A DNA stretch of 40,660 bases, taken from assembly GCA_945877805.1 (NCBI GenBank), contig CAMCSM010000017.1, forward strand, positions 1-40,660, written 5' to 3'. Every line of letters begins with the position of its first letter. Position 1 is the first letter of the stretch. The notes beneath the pieces were generated by a model. That model did not search any database, was not told the origin of the DNA, and saw only the letters and a program-made list of their open reading frames with translations. The DNA comes from Methylacidiphilum caldifontis. Its GTDB lineage: Bacteria > Verrucomicrobiota > Verrucomicrobiia > Methylacidiphilales > CAMAQI01. The position numbers and the translations under genes are program-made. This document shows, one piece after another, positions 6,370 to 16,519 of the stretch.

Positions 6370-9174
6370 CTATCCGGTCGTCCCAAGACCACTGGCGATC
6401 GCATTAATCGAAAGTAAGATCTGCGGGAGCAACCGCCGTGTTGCCTCCTCATCTTGATCCAAAGAGGCAGCTCTCCAACGACCCAGCAGGTTCATTTGCT
6501 GATAATGAAGAAGCCTTAAGGCATCCGCTCTTAATTTCAAAGTCTTTGCCATTCGAGGGCGGCGTGCGGCAAAAGTTTTTCCGAAAACTTTTTCTAACAT
6601 GACTTGAGTCCTTTGATACTCTTCCGTAATCGTTTTCATAAAAATACGACGTACTTTTTCCTCTTTAACAAGCTCGGAGTAAGCAGTCATAATCTCAAGA
6701 TCAGCACTATAAATACTCGTTTCAACATTCGTCAAAAGATAATTTAAAAAAGCCCAATTTCGAACATTCCCGACCAGATTATTAAATTCCTCGGGATGAT
6801 GATCATGAAGCTCTTGGAGAGCCGATCCCACTCCATACCAGCCAGGAACATAAAATCGGGCTTGGTTCCAGCTAAAGACCCACGGAATAGCCCGTAAATC
6901 CCCTAAGGTTCTTGACCCTGTTCTCCGTGAAGGACGTGAACCAATACTGCTGTTCTCAAGTGCATCAATCGGCGTCGCTTGACCATAAAAGGTCATAAAT
7001 CCATCCATCTCTAACAGATCACGAAAAGCCTTTCGACTCTTCAAACAGAGTCGGTTCAAGGTCTTATCCATTCCATAGCTTCTTGCTTTGGTAAATCGAT
7101 GACGGACTGTTTGCGCCGTTGCCCCTGCGGTGAGGAGCTCTAAGTTATGAGTCGCCGTAATCAAATTTGCATATTTTTGAGCGACCGTCTCCCCTTGTTC
7201 CGTCACCCGAAAATCTCCCTCAATCGAATTTTTAGGAAGTGACTCTAAAAACCAATGCGTTGGACCGGCCCCACGACTAATCGTCCCCCCACGTCCGTGA
7301 AAGAAACGAATGTTTACTTTCGCTTTTCGTCCCGCTTGCGTGAGCAACTCCTGAGCCCGATGCAGTTCCCATTGCGCCGCTAAAATACCGCTTTCTTTAT
7401 TGCTATCGCTATAGCCAATCATGATCTGTTGACTCGGCAGCGGACGTGTTCTTCCTGAAGATTGATTGTCCTTCAATAACTGCGACTTTAAACTCCTCAA
7501 GACCACTGGATGAACCAGGTAGCGCTTCACAATCTCTTCGCTCGCACGTAAATCATCAACCGTTTCAAAAAGCGGAACTACCGGCAATTTGCAGAGCAAT
7601 CCCTCTTCCGTATGTTCCGTTAATCCTGCCTCACGAGCCAAGACATAAACCACAAGCAGATCCGAAAGTCGTCGCGTCATACTCACGATCAAGGCCCCGA
7701 TTCCTTCCTGACCATGCAACTTAATTTGTTCAAAGAGCACTCGGTAACAACTCAAGACCGCATCCGCCTCTTTACCAATCGAACCCTCACCATGGGTGAA
7801 AGGACGAGGAGATTTGAGCTCTTCATTCAGAAACTTAACTCGCTTCGCCTCAGGCCATGTTAAAAAAGCTTTTCCATTCAGCCCCGAAGCCTCCATCAAT
7901 TGACTTAAGGCAAGATCATGAAATTGACTGTTTTGTCGAATATCGAGCTGAGCGGAATGAAAGCCAAAGACCTCTAAAAGCCTTAAAACCGGACGCACAT
8001 CCGATTCCGCCACTCGTTCTGCCCCTACGTCGACCAAAGAGCGATAAAGAGCTCGAAGATCGTTACTCATTTGTTCCGGATAAGAATAAGAACCCTCCCG
8101 TTCGAGAATCTCAATTCGATTTCCACTGACTCGCTCCAGTGGAAGCTTTGATTGAATCAAAAGGGCAAACTGTCTCCACGGCTCTTCAGGATAGACCCCT
8201 AACAAACGTCCCCCGCGTTCTCCAATCTCCTCCGCCATTCTTGAAATAACCGCCGTCATCTCTAAAGAGGGCTTTTGAACAAAATGCGAGAGACTAAGGC
8301 GTTCGATCACCGTATTCATCTGTTGATGAAGCACATAAAGTGCATTTAAACGAAGTTCCTTAAAGGTCTCTCGGGTCACCTCTGCGGTCACAAACGGATG
8401 GCCATCTCGATCACCACCCACCCAAGTCCCAAATTGGATCATCGGCAGATTTTTCCAGTCTTTAAAACAGTCGACAGAATATCCAGCTTTTTCCCAAGCT
8501 TGGATCAGCCGAAGATCTAACATCGGTAATACCTTGGGAAAAACGTTCTTTAAATAGTGAACCACATTTCGGCGCTCTTCAGAAATCTCCGGTTTACGAA
8601 CCAAGATCTCCCCTGTTCTCCAAAGTCGCTCCAATGCCGATTTAACCTCTTCTTTGATCTGCTCCTGCTCAAAAGGGGTCCACATCGAATTCTCTCGCTT
8701 CACCAAGAGCTGATAAATCGCCCGGTGCTGCTCGAGAACTGAGGAACGTTTCGCCTCCGTAGGATGCGCCGTTAAAACGGTCTCAACCCTTACATTCGAT
8801 AATACCGAAAGAATTTGCTCCTCCGTCACTTTCCCTTCTTTAGAACGACGAAGTTCATAGCCCCATAACCCCGGCTCCTCAAATAACCCCAAAGTCGATT
8901 CCCGTAAGCGGCGTGTCTGAGCAGAGGCATTTTCCTCCACCATGTTCAGCAATTGAAAAGCCATCGAGTAAATCTGCCCCACTCGTTCTGGAAAGCGAGT
9001 GACGGATGAGGGATCTAACTCCGACTTCCAGGGAAGATAACGAGCGAGATGCTTCTCCCCGCACTCTGTTAAAACCTCTTCCAAACAATCTAAAAGAAAA
9101 AATAAATCGCGATCTACTTTGCTAAAGCCTAATCCCAAAAAATCAGGATTTATTTTTGATTTTATTTCACTCAT
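6370..9174 (-). CDS. ppc: Phosphoenolpyruvate carboxylase
   Basis: VLTAHPTEAKRSSV, GTWVGGDRDGHPFVTAEVTR, MIGYSDSNKESGILAAQWELHRAQ, FFHGRGGTISRGAGPTH. Confidence 0.95.
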   Translation of the reverse strand: MSEIKSKINPDFLGLGFSKVDRDLFFLLDCLEEVLTECGEKHLARYLPWKSELDPSSVTRFPERVGQIYSMAFQLLNMVEENASAQTRRLRESTLGLFEEPGLWGYELRRSKEGKVTEEQILSVLSNVRVETVLTAHPTEAKRSSVLEQHRAIYQLLVKRENSMWTPFEQEQIKEEVKSALERLWRTGEILVRKPEISEERRNVVHYLKNVFPKVLPMLDLRLIQAWEKAGYSVDCFKDWKNLPMIQFGTWVGGDRDGHPFVTAEVTRETFKELRLNALYVLHQQMNTVIERLSLSHFVQKPSLEMTAVISRMAEEIGERGGRLLGVYPEEPWRQFALLIQSKLPLERVSGNRIEILEREGSYSYPEQMSNDLRALYRSLVDVGAERVAESDVRPVLRLLEVFGFHSAQLDIRQNSQFHDLALSQLMEASGLNGKAFLTWPEAKRVKFLNEELKSPRPFTHGEGSIGKEADAVLSCYRVLFEQIKLHGQEGIGALIVSMTRRLSDLLVVYVLAREAGLTEHTEEGLLCKLPVVPLFETVDDLRASEEIVKRYLVHPVVLRSLKSQLLKDNQSSGRTRPLPSQQIMIGYSDSNKESGILAAQWELHRAQELLTQAGRKAKVNIRFFHGRGGTISRGAGPTHWFLESLPKNSIEGDFRVTEQGETVAQKYANLITATHNLELLTAGATAQTVRHRFTKARSYGMDKTLNRLCLKSRKAFRDLLEMDGFMTFYGQATPIDALENSSIGSRPSRRTGSRTLGDLRAIPWVFSWNQARFYVPGWYGVGSALQELHDHHPEEFNNLVGNVRNWAFLNYLLTNVETSIYSADLEIMTAYSELVKEEKVRRIFMKTITEEYQRTQVMLEKVFGKTFAARRPRMAKTLKLRADALRLLHYQQMNLLGRWRAASLDQDEEATRRLLPQILLSINAIASGLGTTG

Positions 9175-9213
9175 GATTTCTCCAGTTATGGTTTTCTGAC
9201 ACTATCGATCCCG

Positions 9214-10872
9214 TTATCCTTGACCAACAAATAATCTTACAAAAAACTGTGCCATGATCACTTTAATTAATAGAGCCATCGGAAATAAAGTCGCATAAGC
9301 AACCGCGATCGGCCCTCGATCCATCTTTTGCGAGGCAAAAGCTAACGCCGCAGGCTGCGTATGAAGCCCGCAACAGGAACCGACCCACATCTCGGGCGAG
9401 CGGAACCCAAATCGCCTTAAAACAAAACAAAGCACCGAATGGGCAACGATCGTGATCGTCACGACCGGAAGGAGAAAGGAAATTCCATTCGTTTTCACCA
9501 CTTCAATAAATCCTCCCCCCGCTTGAACGCCAATACTGGCTAAAAAAAAGAGAATCCCGAGCTGCCGTAACGCCATATTATTCGATTGAGGAATTAACCA
9601 AATCACTTTACCAAATCGCCCCCAAGCACCAAGCATCAGCCCCATCATCAAACAGCCCCCCGTCGTCCCTAATTTAAAGCTTCCCTCGATTCCGATTACA
9701 GAAAACGGAATCATCCCCACGAGTACCCCTAAAACAATCCCCAAGCCGAAGCTCGCATAGCCACTCTCAGAAAGGCTGTTCATCGAATTTCCAAATAACT
9801 TTCGAGTCTCTTTTTCGGTTTCCTTTAAGGAGATGACACGGATTCGATCCCCTAATTGAAGTTTCGTCTCGGGAGTGACCTCAAGATCGATATCTCCACG
9901 TCTCAACCGAGTAATAATCGCCCCATAAACTTCTAGTTTCAATTCACGAATCGGAATCTCAACCACTTGCGAATTCGAAACGTGATACCGATGAACCTCA
10001 AATCCCTCCATCTCGGAGGTGAGATCAATATCGCTGATTTTACCAACGGCATCCGCCAATGCCGCAATATGAGCCGGGGTTCCCACAGCAATAAAATAAG
10101 AGCCAACATCCAAAGGCAAATCCGGTTGCGTCATCAGCAGCATCTTTCCACTCATCGACTGATATCGAGTCACCTTAATCGAATAGTTTTTTTCCATGAT
10201 TTCTGCCGTCCATTCCGGAAATCCGTTCGGAAGATTGAGGATTTGCAATGTTTTCGCCGGATAAATAAAGTTGGGCTGTTTTCCGGATATCGATTTCCCT
10301 TTTCTCCATCGCATTAAAAGCTCCAAAAAAACAAGTAACGTGACCACCGAAATTGGATAGGCGATCCCAAATCCCTGCACTAACAGTTGCGTTTTCGTTC
10401 CCTCCCCTAGCTCCCGGAGGGTCTCGGTCGCAGCCGCTAAGGCCGGAGTGGAGGTCAGTGACCCACAAAAAACTCCTGCCCAGATCATCCGATCAAATTT
10501 AAAAAAATAGGAAAAAGACCAACAGACCGCAAAAGCGGCACTCAGCCCGACCACTAATGCGAAAATTGACTTTAAACCGCTCGATTTAAAATTCTGGAAA
10601 AAACCAGGACCAGACTCCAAACCAACACAATAGACAAAGAGCGCAAGTCCTAACCCAGAAATAATCGGAGGAAACTCAAACCGTGAATCCCACGCCCCAA
10701 ATGCTAACCCCACAAATAATACCGCAGAGACTCCTAATCGAAAACGCCCTCCCCAATGGATATCCCCCAACGCATAGCCCAACGCAATAATCAAAAATAA
10801 TCGCGCTAAAAGATTGTCGAGGAGAAATACCCGTGTCCAATCGAAAAGTTCAATGATAGTCATGAAAATCAT
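9214..10872 (-). CDS. AspT/YidE-type transporter with TrkA-C (RCK_C) domain
   Basis: Two hydrophobic halves flanking a soluble TrkA-C-like region (VEIPIRELKLEVYGAIITRLRRGDIDLEVTPETKLQLGDRIRVI). Confidence 0.8.
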   Translation of the reverse strand: MIFMTIIELFDWTRVFLLDNLLARLFLIIALGYALGDIHWGGRFRLGVSAVLFVGLAFGAWDSRFEFPPIISGLGLALFVYCVGLESGPGFFQNFKSSGLKSIFALVVGLSAAFAVCWSFSYFFKFDRMIWAGVFCGSLTSTPALAAATETLRELGEGTKTQLLVQGFGIAYPISVVTLLVFLELLMRWRKGKSISGKQPNFIYPAKTLQILNLPNGFPEWTAEIMEKNYSIKVTRYQSMSGKMLLMTQPDLPLDVGSYFIAVGTPAHIAALADAVGKISDIDLTSEMEGFEVHRYHVSNSQVVEIPIRELKLEVYGAIITRLRRGDIDLEVTPETKLQLGDRIRVISLKETEKETRKLFGNSMNSLSESGYASFGLGIVLGVLVGMIPFSVIGIEGSFKLGTTGGCLMMGLMLGAWGRFGKVIWLIPQSNNMALRQLGILFFLASIGVQAGGGFIEVVKTNGISFLLPVVTITIVAHSVLCFVLRRFGFRSPEMWVGSCCGLHTQPAALAFASQKMDRGPIAVAYATLFPMALLIKVIMAQFFVRLFVGQG

Positions 10873-12572
10873 AAGGGATGGTTCTTAATTAAAATTCGAC
10901 CGCCTGATCTTCCCTTCACGACTTCAACGAAATTCTCGCCCATGGCAGCTTTCCAAAACTCTCGATCTTTCTCATGAATAATCAAAAGCAGATTCTGTTC
11001 CGATTTCCAACGAGCAATTAAATCATTCAACTCCCAATAGTGCCCACGCCCTAATCCATAACGGCGAGTCGCAAATTCTGCCTCAGCATTGGCTCTGACA
11101 AAATCAATTCGCTCATCCAAATAATAAAAAAGACTTGAGGCCAACGGAGCCGACCCATCCACCACAACCGAGGAATGAGGGATCGAGGGAACGACCTTCG
11201 CCATTTTCTTCAATGAAAAGGAGTCTGAAAGAATTTTTACCCCTTGGGAGGCCCCCCATAATGGACCAAACATCGCAATCATAAAGGGCAGCACAATAAA
11301 AGTTTTACCCCCTTTACGCATCAGAAAAAGACCCACAAAACCCCCTCCCAATAAGGTTCCACCAGCGAGAAAAAAGAGCGGTCGAATCTCAATGGGAAGT
11401 TGAAAAAAGATTGAAAAAAGATGATCGGTGGCATCGGAGCGAAAAACAGCTTGGTTACTCCCCTTCCAAATACCCCCTAAAATAAGAAGAAAAAAACCTA
11501 AACCTAAAAAATACCAAAATGGAAAGGCCAACCAACCGGATCGACTCCTCGAGTGAATTCCGAGGACCCCCAAAATCGAGACCGCAAACCAAGAGGACAT
11601 CGTATAATAATCTTGTCGGGCAGAAAAAAGTGTCGTCACCAAAACCACCACGGGAAGCAGTAAAAGTAGTTTTCTCAACTCTCTTTGCTCAACAAGATCC
11701 TCGGTCAGATCAAAACTCTTGAGCGCATGGGGAATTAATAAGATAACTGGAAAAAGAAGAAAGAGATGTTGGAATAAAAAATGAATCAGGGAAACCCGAG
11801 AGTAAGTCAGCGGATAACGGAAATCAAGGCTATGCCCCATCTGCTCATTCCAAAGATTATCCCAAATAAAACCAGGGTATTTCGACTCAACAACGCAATA
11901 CCACGGAACGGTTATTGCACAAAATAAAATCAAATTTCTCCCCTTCCAAAATCCTCGCCAACGCTCCCGTTGAAAAAGATCAACTCCTCGTGCAAGAGCA
12001 AAAACAGTAAGAGGCCAAAAGAGCCCATGAAATCCCTTGGCAAAGGAGCCCAGCCCCATCATTCCCCAAGTCACGGTCCACCACCATTCACAGCAAGACA
12101 AAGAGTTCGACTTCAAAGCCTTGATCGCAGCCCAAAAACTCAAAGCAATAAAAAGGGAAAGCCAAATCTCGGGCATCACCATCCGCCCAAAAATAAAGAG
12201 CCCAAAACTCAATCCTAACAATACCATCGCCGCAACTCCTCGATCTGAATCCATGACCTCCACAGCGATCCCGTAAGTCGTCAACAGGAGCCCCAATAGC
12301 GCAATAATAAAAGGAACTCGCATCGCATATTCCTGATTCTCGATCCAAGCCGAGGAAAATTTCATCAACCAATAGGTCAGCGGGGGCTTTTGCAGCCGAG
12401 GAACCCCATTGTTCGTCGGAATCTCAAAATAGGAACCCATCGAGCGAACCGCCCCTGCATACTGACCCTCCGTCTCATCGTAGATCGGCGTCTCTTGAAT
12501 GGAAAAAAAATAAAAGAGCGCAAAGGCACTAAGCAGTCCTGTCACTTTAAGAATAGTTAAATTGAGGATCAC
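10869..12572 (-). CDS. Glycosyltransferase family 39 / ArnT-like membrane protein
   Basis: IYDETEGQYAGAVRSMGSYFEIPTNNGVPRLQKPPLTYWLMKFS is the ArnT/PMT-like first-loop motif; many TM segments. Confidence 0.85.
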   Translation of the reverse strand: MILNLTILKVTGLLSAFALFYFFSIQETPIYDETEGQYAGAVRSMGSYFEIPTNNGVPRLQKPPLTYWLMKFSSAWIENQEYAMRVPFIIALLGLLLTTYGIAVEVMDSDRGVAAMVLLGLSFGLFIFGRMVMPEIWLSLFIALSFWAAIKALKSNSLSCCEWWWTVTWGMMGLGSFAKGFHGLFWPLTVFALARGVDLFQRERWRGFWKGRNLILFCAITVPWYCVVESKYPGFIWDNLWNEQMGHSLDFRYPLTYSRVSLIHFLFQHLFLLFPVILLIPHALKSFDLTEDLVEQRELRKLLLLLPVVVLVTTLFSARQDYYTMSSWFAVSILGVLGIHSRSRSGWLAFPFWYFLGLGFFLLILGGIWKGSNQAVFRSDATDHLFSIFFQLPIEIRPLFFLAGGTLLGGGFVGLFLMRKGGKTFIVLPFMIAMFGPLWGASQGVKILSDSFSLKKMAKVVPSIPHSSVVVDGSAPLASSLFYYLDERIDFVRANAEAEFATRRYGLGRGHYWELNDLIARWKSEQNLLLIIHEKDREFWKAAMGENFVEVVKGRSGGRILIKNHPL

Positions 12573-12618
12573 GAAGAGAAAACACTAGGAATCTTCCCCT
12601 CTGTCACGCTTTAAAATG

Positions 12619-14547
12619 TTACTTTTTTCCGAAGCACCGATCAAAATGTTCTATTAGCCGAGTCCCCTTTTGGCGAAAACTCTCCGCCCCCTGAAGATCT
12701 CCCCGCCCCTCCGACTCTTGAGCCAACGAAAAGAGATAATCCGGATATCGAGAAAGCAACAATCTCGGATTCGCTAACTGCTTCGACCGTTCCAACCATT
12801 TCGCATGAAAACGCTTCGTATTCCGAGCGTGAATATCAAAAATCGATTCCTGATGATCAAAATAGTGAACGATCTTATTCGCTTTAATCGTTCCGCTCCA
12901 CTCATGATCGTATTCCGTCGTCGGAGCAATCCAACACTCTAACCCCTTCTCCCGACATTGAAGTCCTAAATCCCACTCCTCAAAATAGCACGGAGTATAA
13001 TCATCCTCAAACCGAAGATCCCCACTCGCAAAATGAGCTCGCTTTACCGCAAAGAAAAAACCGGAAATCGCATCGACCTGTAACGGCCGACTCGACATTC
13101 CACGATCAAAATACTGATAATCGGTACACCCAAAGAAATTAACAAATGACCCTTGCGGACCAGCAACCGCCGCTCGCTCAATTCGTTGCAAGGTACGCTC
13201 AATGATCGGAATCGATTTGGGGCGAAAATGAAGATCGGCATTGATCACAAAAACCGTCGGCGTTTCACTGAGATGAACCCCCACATTCCATGCCCGCGCC
13301 ACCCCGATATTTTGACTTAAGGTGGCCGATAAGGTCACTCGCGGATGCTTCGCATAACTGGCGGCCATTTTCTCTGAATTAAAAACGACAATCACGTTTC
13401 CGTCAACCGACTCTAAATCTTTGAGTAGCGTTTCAATATTAAAAGGACTTGCAGGAGATTTATCGAGTACCGGGATGACAAAAGACCGTTGAGGACGCGA
13501 TGGGAGAATCGCCCCGCGCCACGGATTTTCACCTAAGAAATAAGAGTCCGCCAACCCCAACGAACGATCACGCCATTGCCGCGCATCAGGAGTCGAAACG
13601 GTTTGACCAAAAACGACCTCCAAAAGAGCCTCGGCACGATGCCCATAAGTATGCGCACGCAAAACCTTTTCACGACCCGATTGAGCAATCCGCTCTCGCT
13701 CCTCTTCATTTTTTAAATAATAGCCAACTTGATCCACCAACGTCGCCGCATCGTAGACCCCCAGATCCTCTCCCGCAGTGAATAACTCCGCCTGACCGGA
13801 GGCCACCCCAGAATCATCCGTTAAAAGAAAGGAGCCCGAGGCCATCGCCTCGAAAACCCGCATATTCAAATCATGCCGAACACAGTTATTAAAAACAATT
13901 TTAGATCGAGAAAAAACCTCCGCCATCTCCGTCCAAAAACAACGTCGAACATGTAAATCGTACTGGGCCTTTATTTTCTCTAAAAGGGCACTCCGAGGAT
14001 GACCCTCCACAATCGATCCCACAAATCCGACCTCATACTCTTTTACAATCCCTTTTTGACCATGAATCTCCGGGTCACAGCCCAACGGAAGCCAATGCAC
14101 ATTCTGAACCCCCGCCGACTGAAAGGAAGGAACATACTCTCGCTGAGCAATAAAGACTAAATCAAACTGCTTTGCCCACTCCAAGTGCCAAGTCAGATTA
14201 ATATGAGAGTCGATTAAATAACAAACTCGCGGACAAGGAAGTTTATCGATATTTTGCGGAAAATGTCCATAGACCGACTCGATCCATAAGAAACAATCCG
14301 GCCGAAGCTCCACCGGAGTTTGATGATAGAGAGACTCCAGATCATATTCATAAGGCAACGGAAGATCATGATCGACCACAGGAACCTTCATGTTTTGAAG
14401 ATTCCAACTCTCAATCACAAACTCATCAATCTTAGGCCCTAACGTCGTTACCTTCATCAGCTTTCGAAAAGCCCGTTCGAAATAAACCGCCGTTGTGACC
14501 GGATAGGAAACATAGGAAAGCCAAAGCCGATGAGAGGAAAAATCCAT
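12619..14547 (-). CDS. Two-domain glycosyltransferase: N-terminal CgeB/GT4-like, C-terminal GT2-like
   Basis: N-terminal MRVFEAMASGSFLLTDDSG...LGVYDAATLVDQVGYYLKNEEERERIAQSGREKVLRAHTYGHRAEALL; C-terminal NIGVARAWNVGVHLSETPTVFVINADLHFRP...FFFAVKRA...CYFEEWDLGLQCREKGLE. Confidence 0.8.
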   Translation of the reverse strand: MDFSSHRLWLSYVSYPVTTAVYFERAFRKLMKVTTLGPKIDEFVIESWNLQNMKVPVVDHDLPLPYEYDLESLYHQTPVELRPDCFLWIESVYGHFPQNIDKLPCPRVCYLIDSHINLTWHLEWAKQFDLVFIAQREYVPSFQSAGVQNVHWLPLGCDPEIHGQKGIVKEYEVGFVGSIVEGHPRSALLEKIKAQYDLHVRRCFWTEMAEVFSRSKIVFNNCVRHDLNMRVFEAMASGSFLLTDDSGVASGQAELFTAGEDLGVYDAATLVDQVGYYLKNEEERERIAQSGREKVLRAHTYGHRAEALLEVVFGQTVSTPDARQWRDRSLGLADSYFLGENPWRGAILPSRPQRSFVIPVLDKSPASPFNIETLLKDLESVDGNVIVVFNSEKMAASYAKHPRVTLSATLSQNIGVARAWNVGVHLSETPTVFVINADLHFRPKSIPIIERTLQRIERAAVAGPQGSFVNFFGCTDYQYFDRGMSSRPLQVDAISGFFFAVKRAHFASGDLRFEDDYTPCYFEEWDLGLQCREKGLECWIAPTTEYDHEWSGTIKANKIVHYFDHQESIFDIHARNTKRFHAKWLERSKQLANPRLLLSRYPDYLFSLAQESEGRGDLQGAESFRQKGTRLIEHFDRCFGKK

Positions 14548-14551
14548 ACCA

Positions 14552-15037
14552 TTAACCCTTTTTAAACTTCTCTTTCAAAACGCTCTCCACATGCGGAGTC
14601 ACAAAATTCGAAATATCTCCCCCTAATTTCGCCACCTCACGAATAATCGAACTACTTAAATAGGTATAACTTTCTCGAGGCATTAAAAAAATCGTCTCCA
14701 CCTCCTGTCGAAGTTTTCGATTCATCAGCGCCATCTGAAATTCAAATTCAAAATCAGAGACCGCACGAAGCCCACGAATAATCGCACAGGCTCCTTGGGA
14801 CTGAACAAAATCAACCAACAATCCATCAAAGCAAAGCACTTCACACGGACTCTTTAAACTCTTTACCGACTCCTTCGCTAACTCAACTCGCTCCTCGACC
14901 GAAAACAACGGTGCCTTCCCCGTATTCACCGCCACCGCAATCACCACCTTATCAAAAAGGCGTTGCGCTCGCTCTAAGACATCAAGATGCCCTTTTGTAA
15001 TCGGATCAAAGGTCCCTGGATAAACAGCAATTCTCAT
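14552..15037 (-). CDS. coaD: Phosphopantetheine adenylyltransferase
   Basis: MRIAVYPGTFDPITKGHLDVLERA, IIRGLRAVSDFEFEFQMALMNR, YTYLSSSIIREVAKLGGDIS. Confidence 0.95.
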   Translation of the reverse strand: MRIAVYPGTFDPITKGHLDVLERAQRLFDKVVIAVAVNTGKAPLFSVEERVELAKESVKSLKSPCEVLCFDGLLVDFVQSQGACAIIRGLRAVSDFEFEFQMALMNRKLRQEVETIFLMPRESYTYLSSSIIREVAKLGGDISNFVTPHVESVLKEKFKKG

Positions 15038-15061
15038 TATTCCTCACTCTTTAAAATATTC

Positions 15062-15149
15062 ATAAATCGGAATCCAATGCCATTGAGCTTGGGGGAGACA
15101 ATCGTTCATTCATGAGCTCTTCCTTTTTTTTACTCTTTAACCGATTTAT
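15062..15149. repeat. ~88-bp element, copy A, ends ATAAATCGG...CCGATTTAT
   Basis: Inverted ends; homologous to 30707-30793; its end supplies the murA stop codon. Confidence 0.6.
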
Positions 15150-16405
15150 TCCTTTTGTCTTTCGATCACCGCACCCACAGAACGCAACTTCTCATCAATT
15201 TTTTCATACCCTCGATCGATGTGGTAAACCCGATTCACCGTCGTCACTCCCTTCGCCACCAATCCTGCAAGCACTAGCGCCGCAGAGGCCCGTAGATCAG
15301 AGGCCATCACTGGGGCTCCCCCAAGATGATCGACGCCATGAATGATCGCGGTGCTTCCCTCAAGATCGATCTTCGCTCCCATTCGTTTTAACTCACTTAA
15401 ATGCATAAAACGATTCGGAAAAACTTTTTCAGCAATCACACTGATCCCCGGAACAACGCACATCAACGCACAAAATTGCGCCTGCATATCGGTCGGAAAG
15501 CCAGGATAGGTCTCCGTAATCACTTCAATCGATTTCAATGGGCCTGTCGCCCGAATCTGCATCTCATTCCCTTGAATCGTAATCTCTGCCCCCGCCTGCT
15601 TCAATGCGTTGGTCACGCCCCCTAAATGTTCAGGAGCCAAATGAGTCAAGCGAAGATCTCCCCCGGAAATTAAAGCCCCCACCATAAAAGTTCCCGCCTC
15701 AATCCGATCCGGAATCACATGATGTTCAACGCCACGCAATGAATCAACTCCCTCAATTTCAATCCGCCGCGTTCCTTGCCCTTGAATCTTTGCCCCCATC
15801 TTCATCAAAAACTCCGCCAGATCCCGAACCTCTGGTTCACAGGCAGCGCTCTCAATAATCGTCATCCCTTTGGCTCGCGTCGCCGCCATCATGATATTAT
15901 CGGTCCCTAAAACCGTCGATCCGAACTTCCCCCCTAAAAAAACCTCCGCTCCAATTAATTGGGGAGCCGAGGCAATGACATTGCCCTTCTCCACTTCAAT
16001 CTCTGCCCCCAACGTTTCCAACCCCTTGAGATGAAGATCAATGGGACGATCCCCAATCACGCATCCCCCAGGAAGAGAGATTGTCGCCCGGCCTAATCGA
16101 GCGAGTAAAGGCCCTAACACACAAATGGAGGCTCTCATCTTTCGCACAAGATCATAGGAAGTTTCAGAATGGATATTTGCCGCACAAACGCGAACGGTCC
16201 CGTTCTCAAAAGTAACCTCTGCCCCTAAATGCTGCAAAATCTGCAGCATATAACGAATATCACTCAGATTCGGAACATTGTGAATAATACACAGCTCAGG
16301 AGTCAACAAGGTCGCCGCTAAAATCGGCAAGGCTGAATTCTTTGATCCACTAATTCTTAAACTCCCACGAAGTGGGTTTCCCCCATGTACCACAAATTTA
16401 TCCAT
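15146..16405 (-). CDS. murA: UDP-N-acetylglucosamine 1-carboxyvinyltransferase
   Basis: [76 protein letters not shown]. Confidence 0.95.
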   Translation of the reverse strand: MDKFVVHGGNPLRGSLRISGSKNSALPILAATLLTPELCIIHNVPNLSDIRYMLQILQHLGAEVTFENGTVRVCAANIHSETSYDLVRKMRASICVLGPLLARLGRATISLPGGCVIGDRPIDLHLKGLETLGAEIEVEKGNVIASAPQLIGAEVFLGGKFGSTVLGTDNIMMAATRAKGMTIIESAACEPEVRDLAEFLMKMGAKIQGQGTRRIEIEGVDSLRGVEHHVIPDRIEAGTFMVGALISGGDLRLTHLAPEHLGGVTNALKQAGAEITIQGNEMQIRATGPLKSIEVITETYPGFPTDMQAQFCALMCVVPGISVIAEKVFPNRFMHLSELKRMGAKIDLEGSTAIIHGVDHLGGAPVMASDLRASAALVLAGLVAKGVTTVNRVYHIDRGYEKIDEKLRSVGAVIERQKE

Positions 16406-16519
16406 ACAACCCTTATATCACACGGGGATATCGGCTTTAACAAGACGGAAATCGAATCGATTCCAATAAAAATCATTATTTTTTCTTTTGAATTTCAAAA
16501 TCGGCCTTACTTTTCCGCC

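Noticed and set aside
6389-6400. TCGCCAGTGG resembling the bamA/rplY motif upstream of the histidine kinase
   Set aside because: Inside the ppc coding region and lacks TTGAC at the right spacing.
12037-12372. Overlapping ORFs on both strands inside the GT39-like gene
   Set aside because: Shadow frames of a well-supported membrane protein gene.
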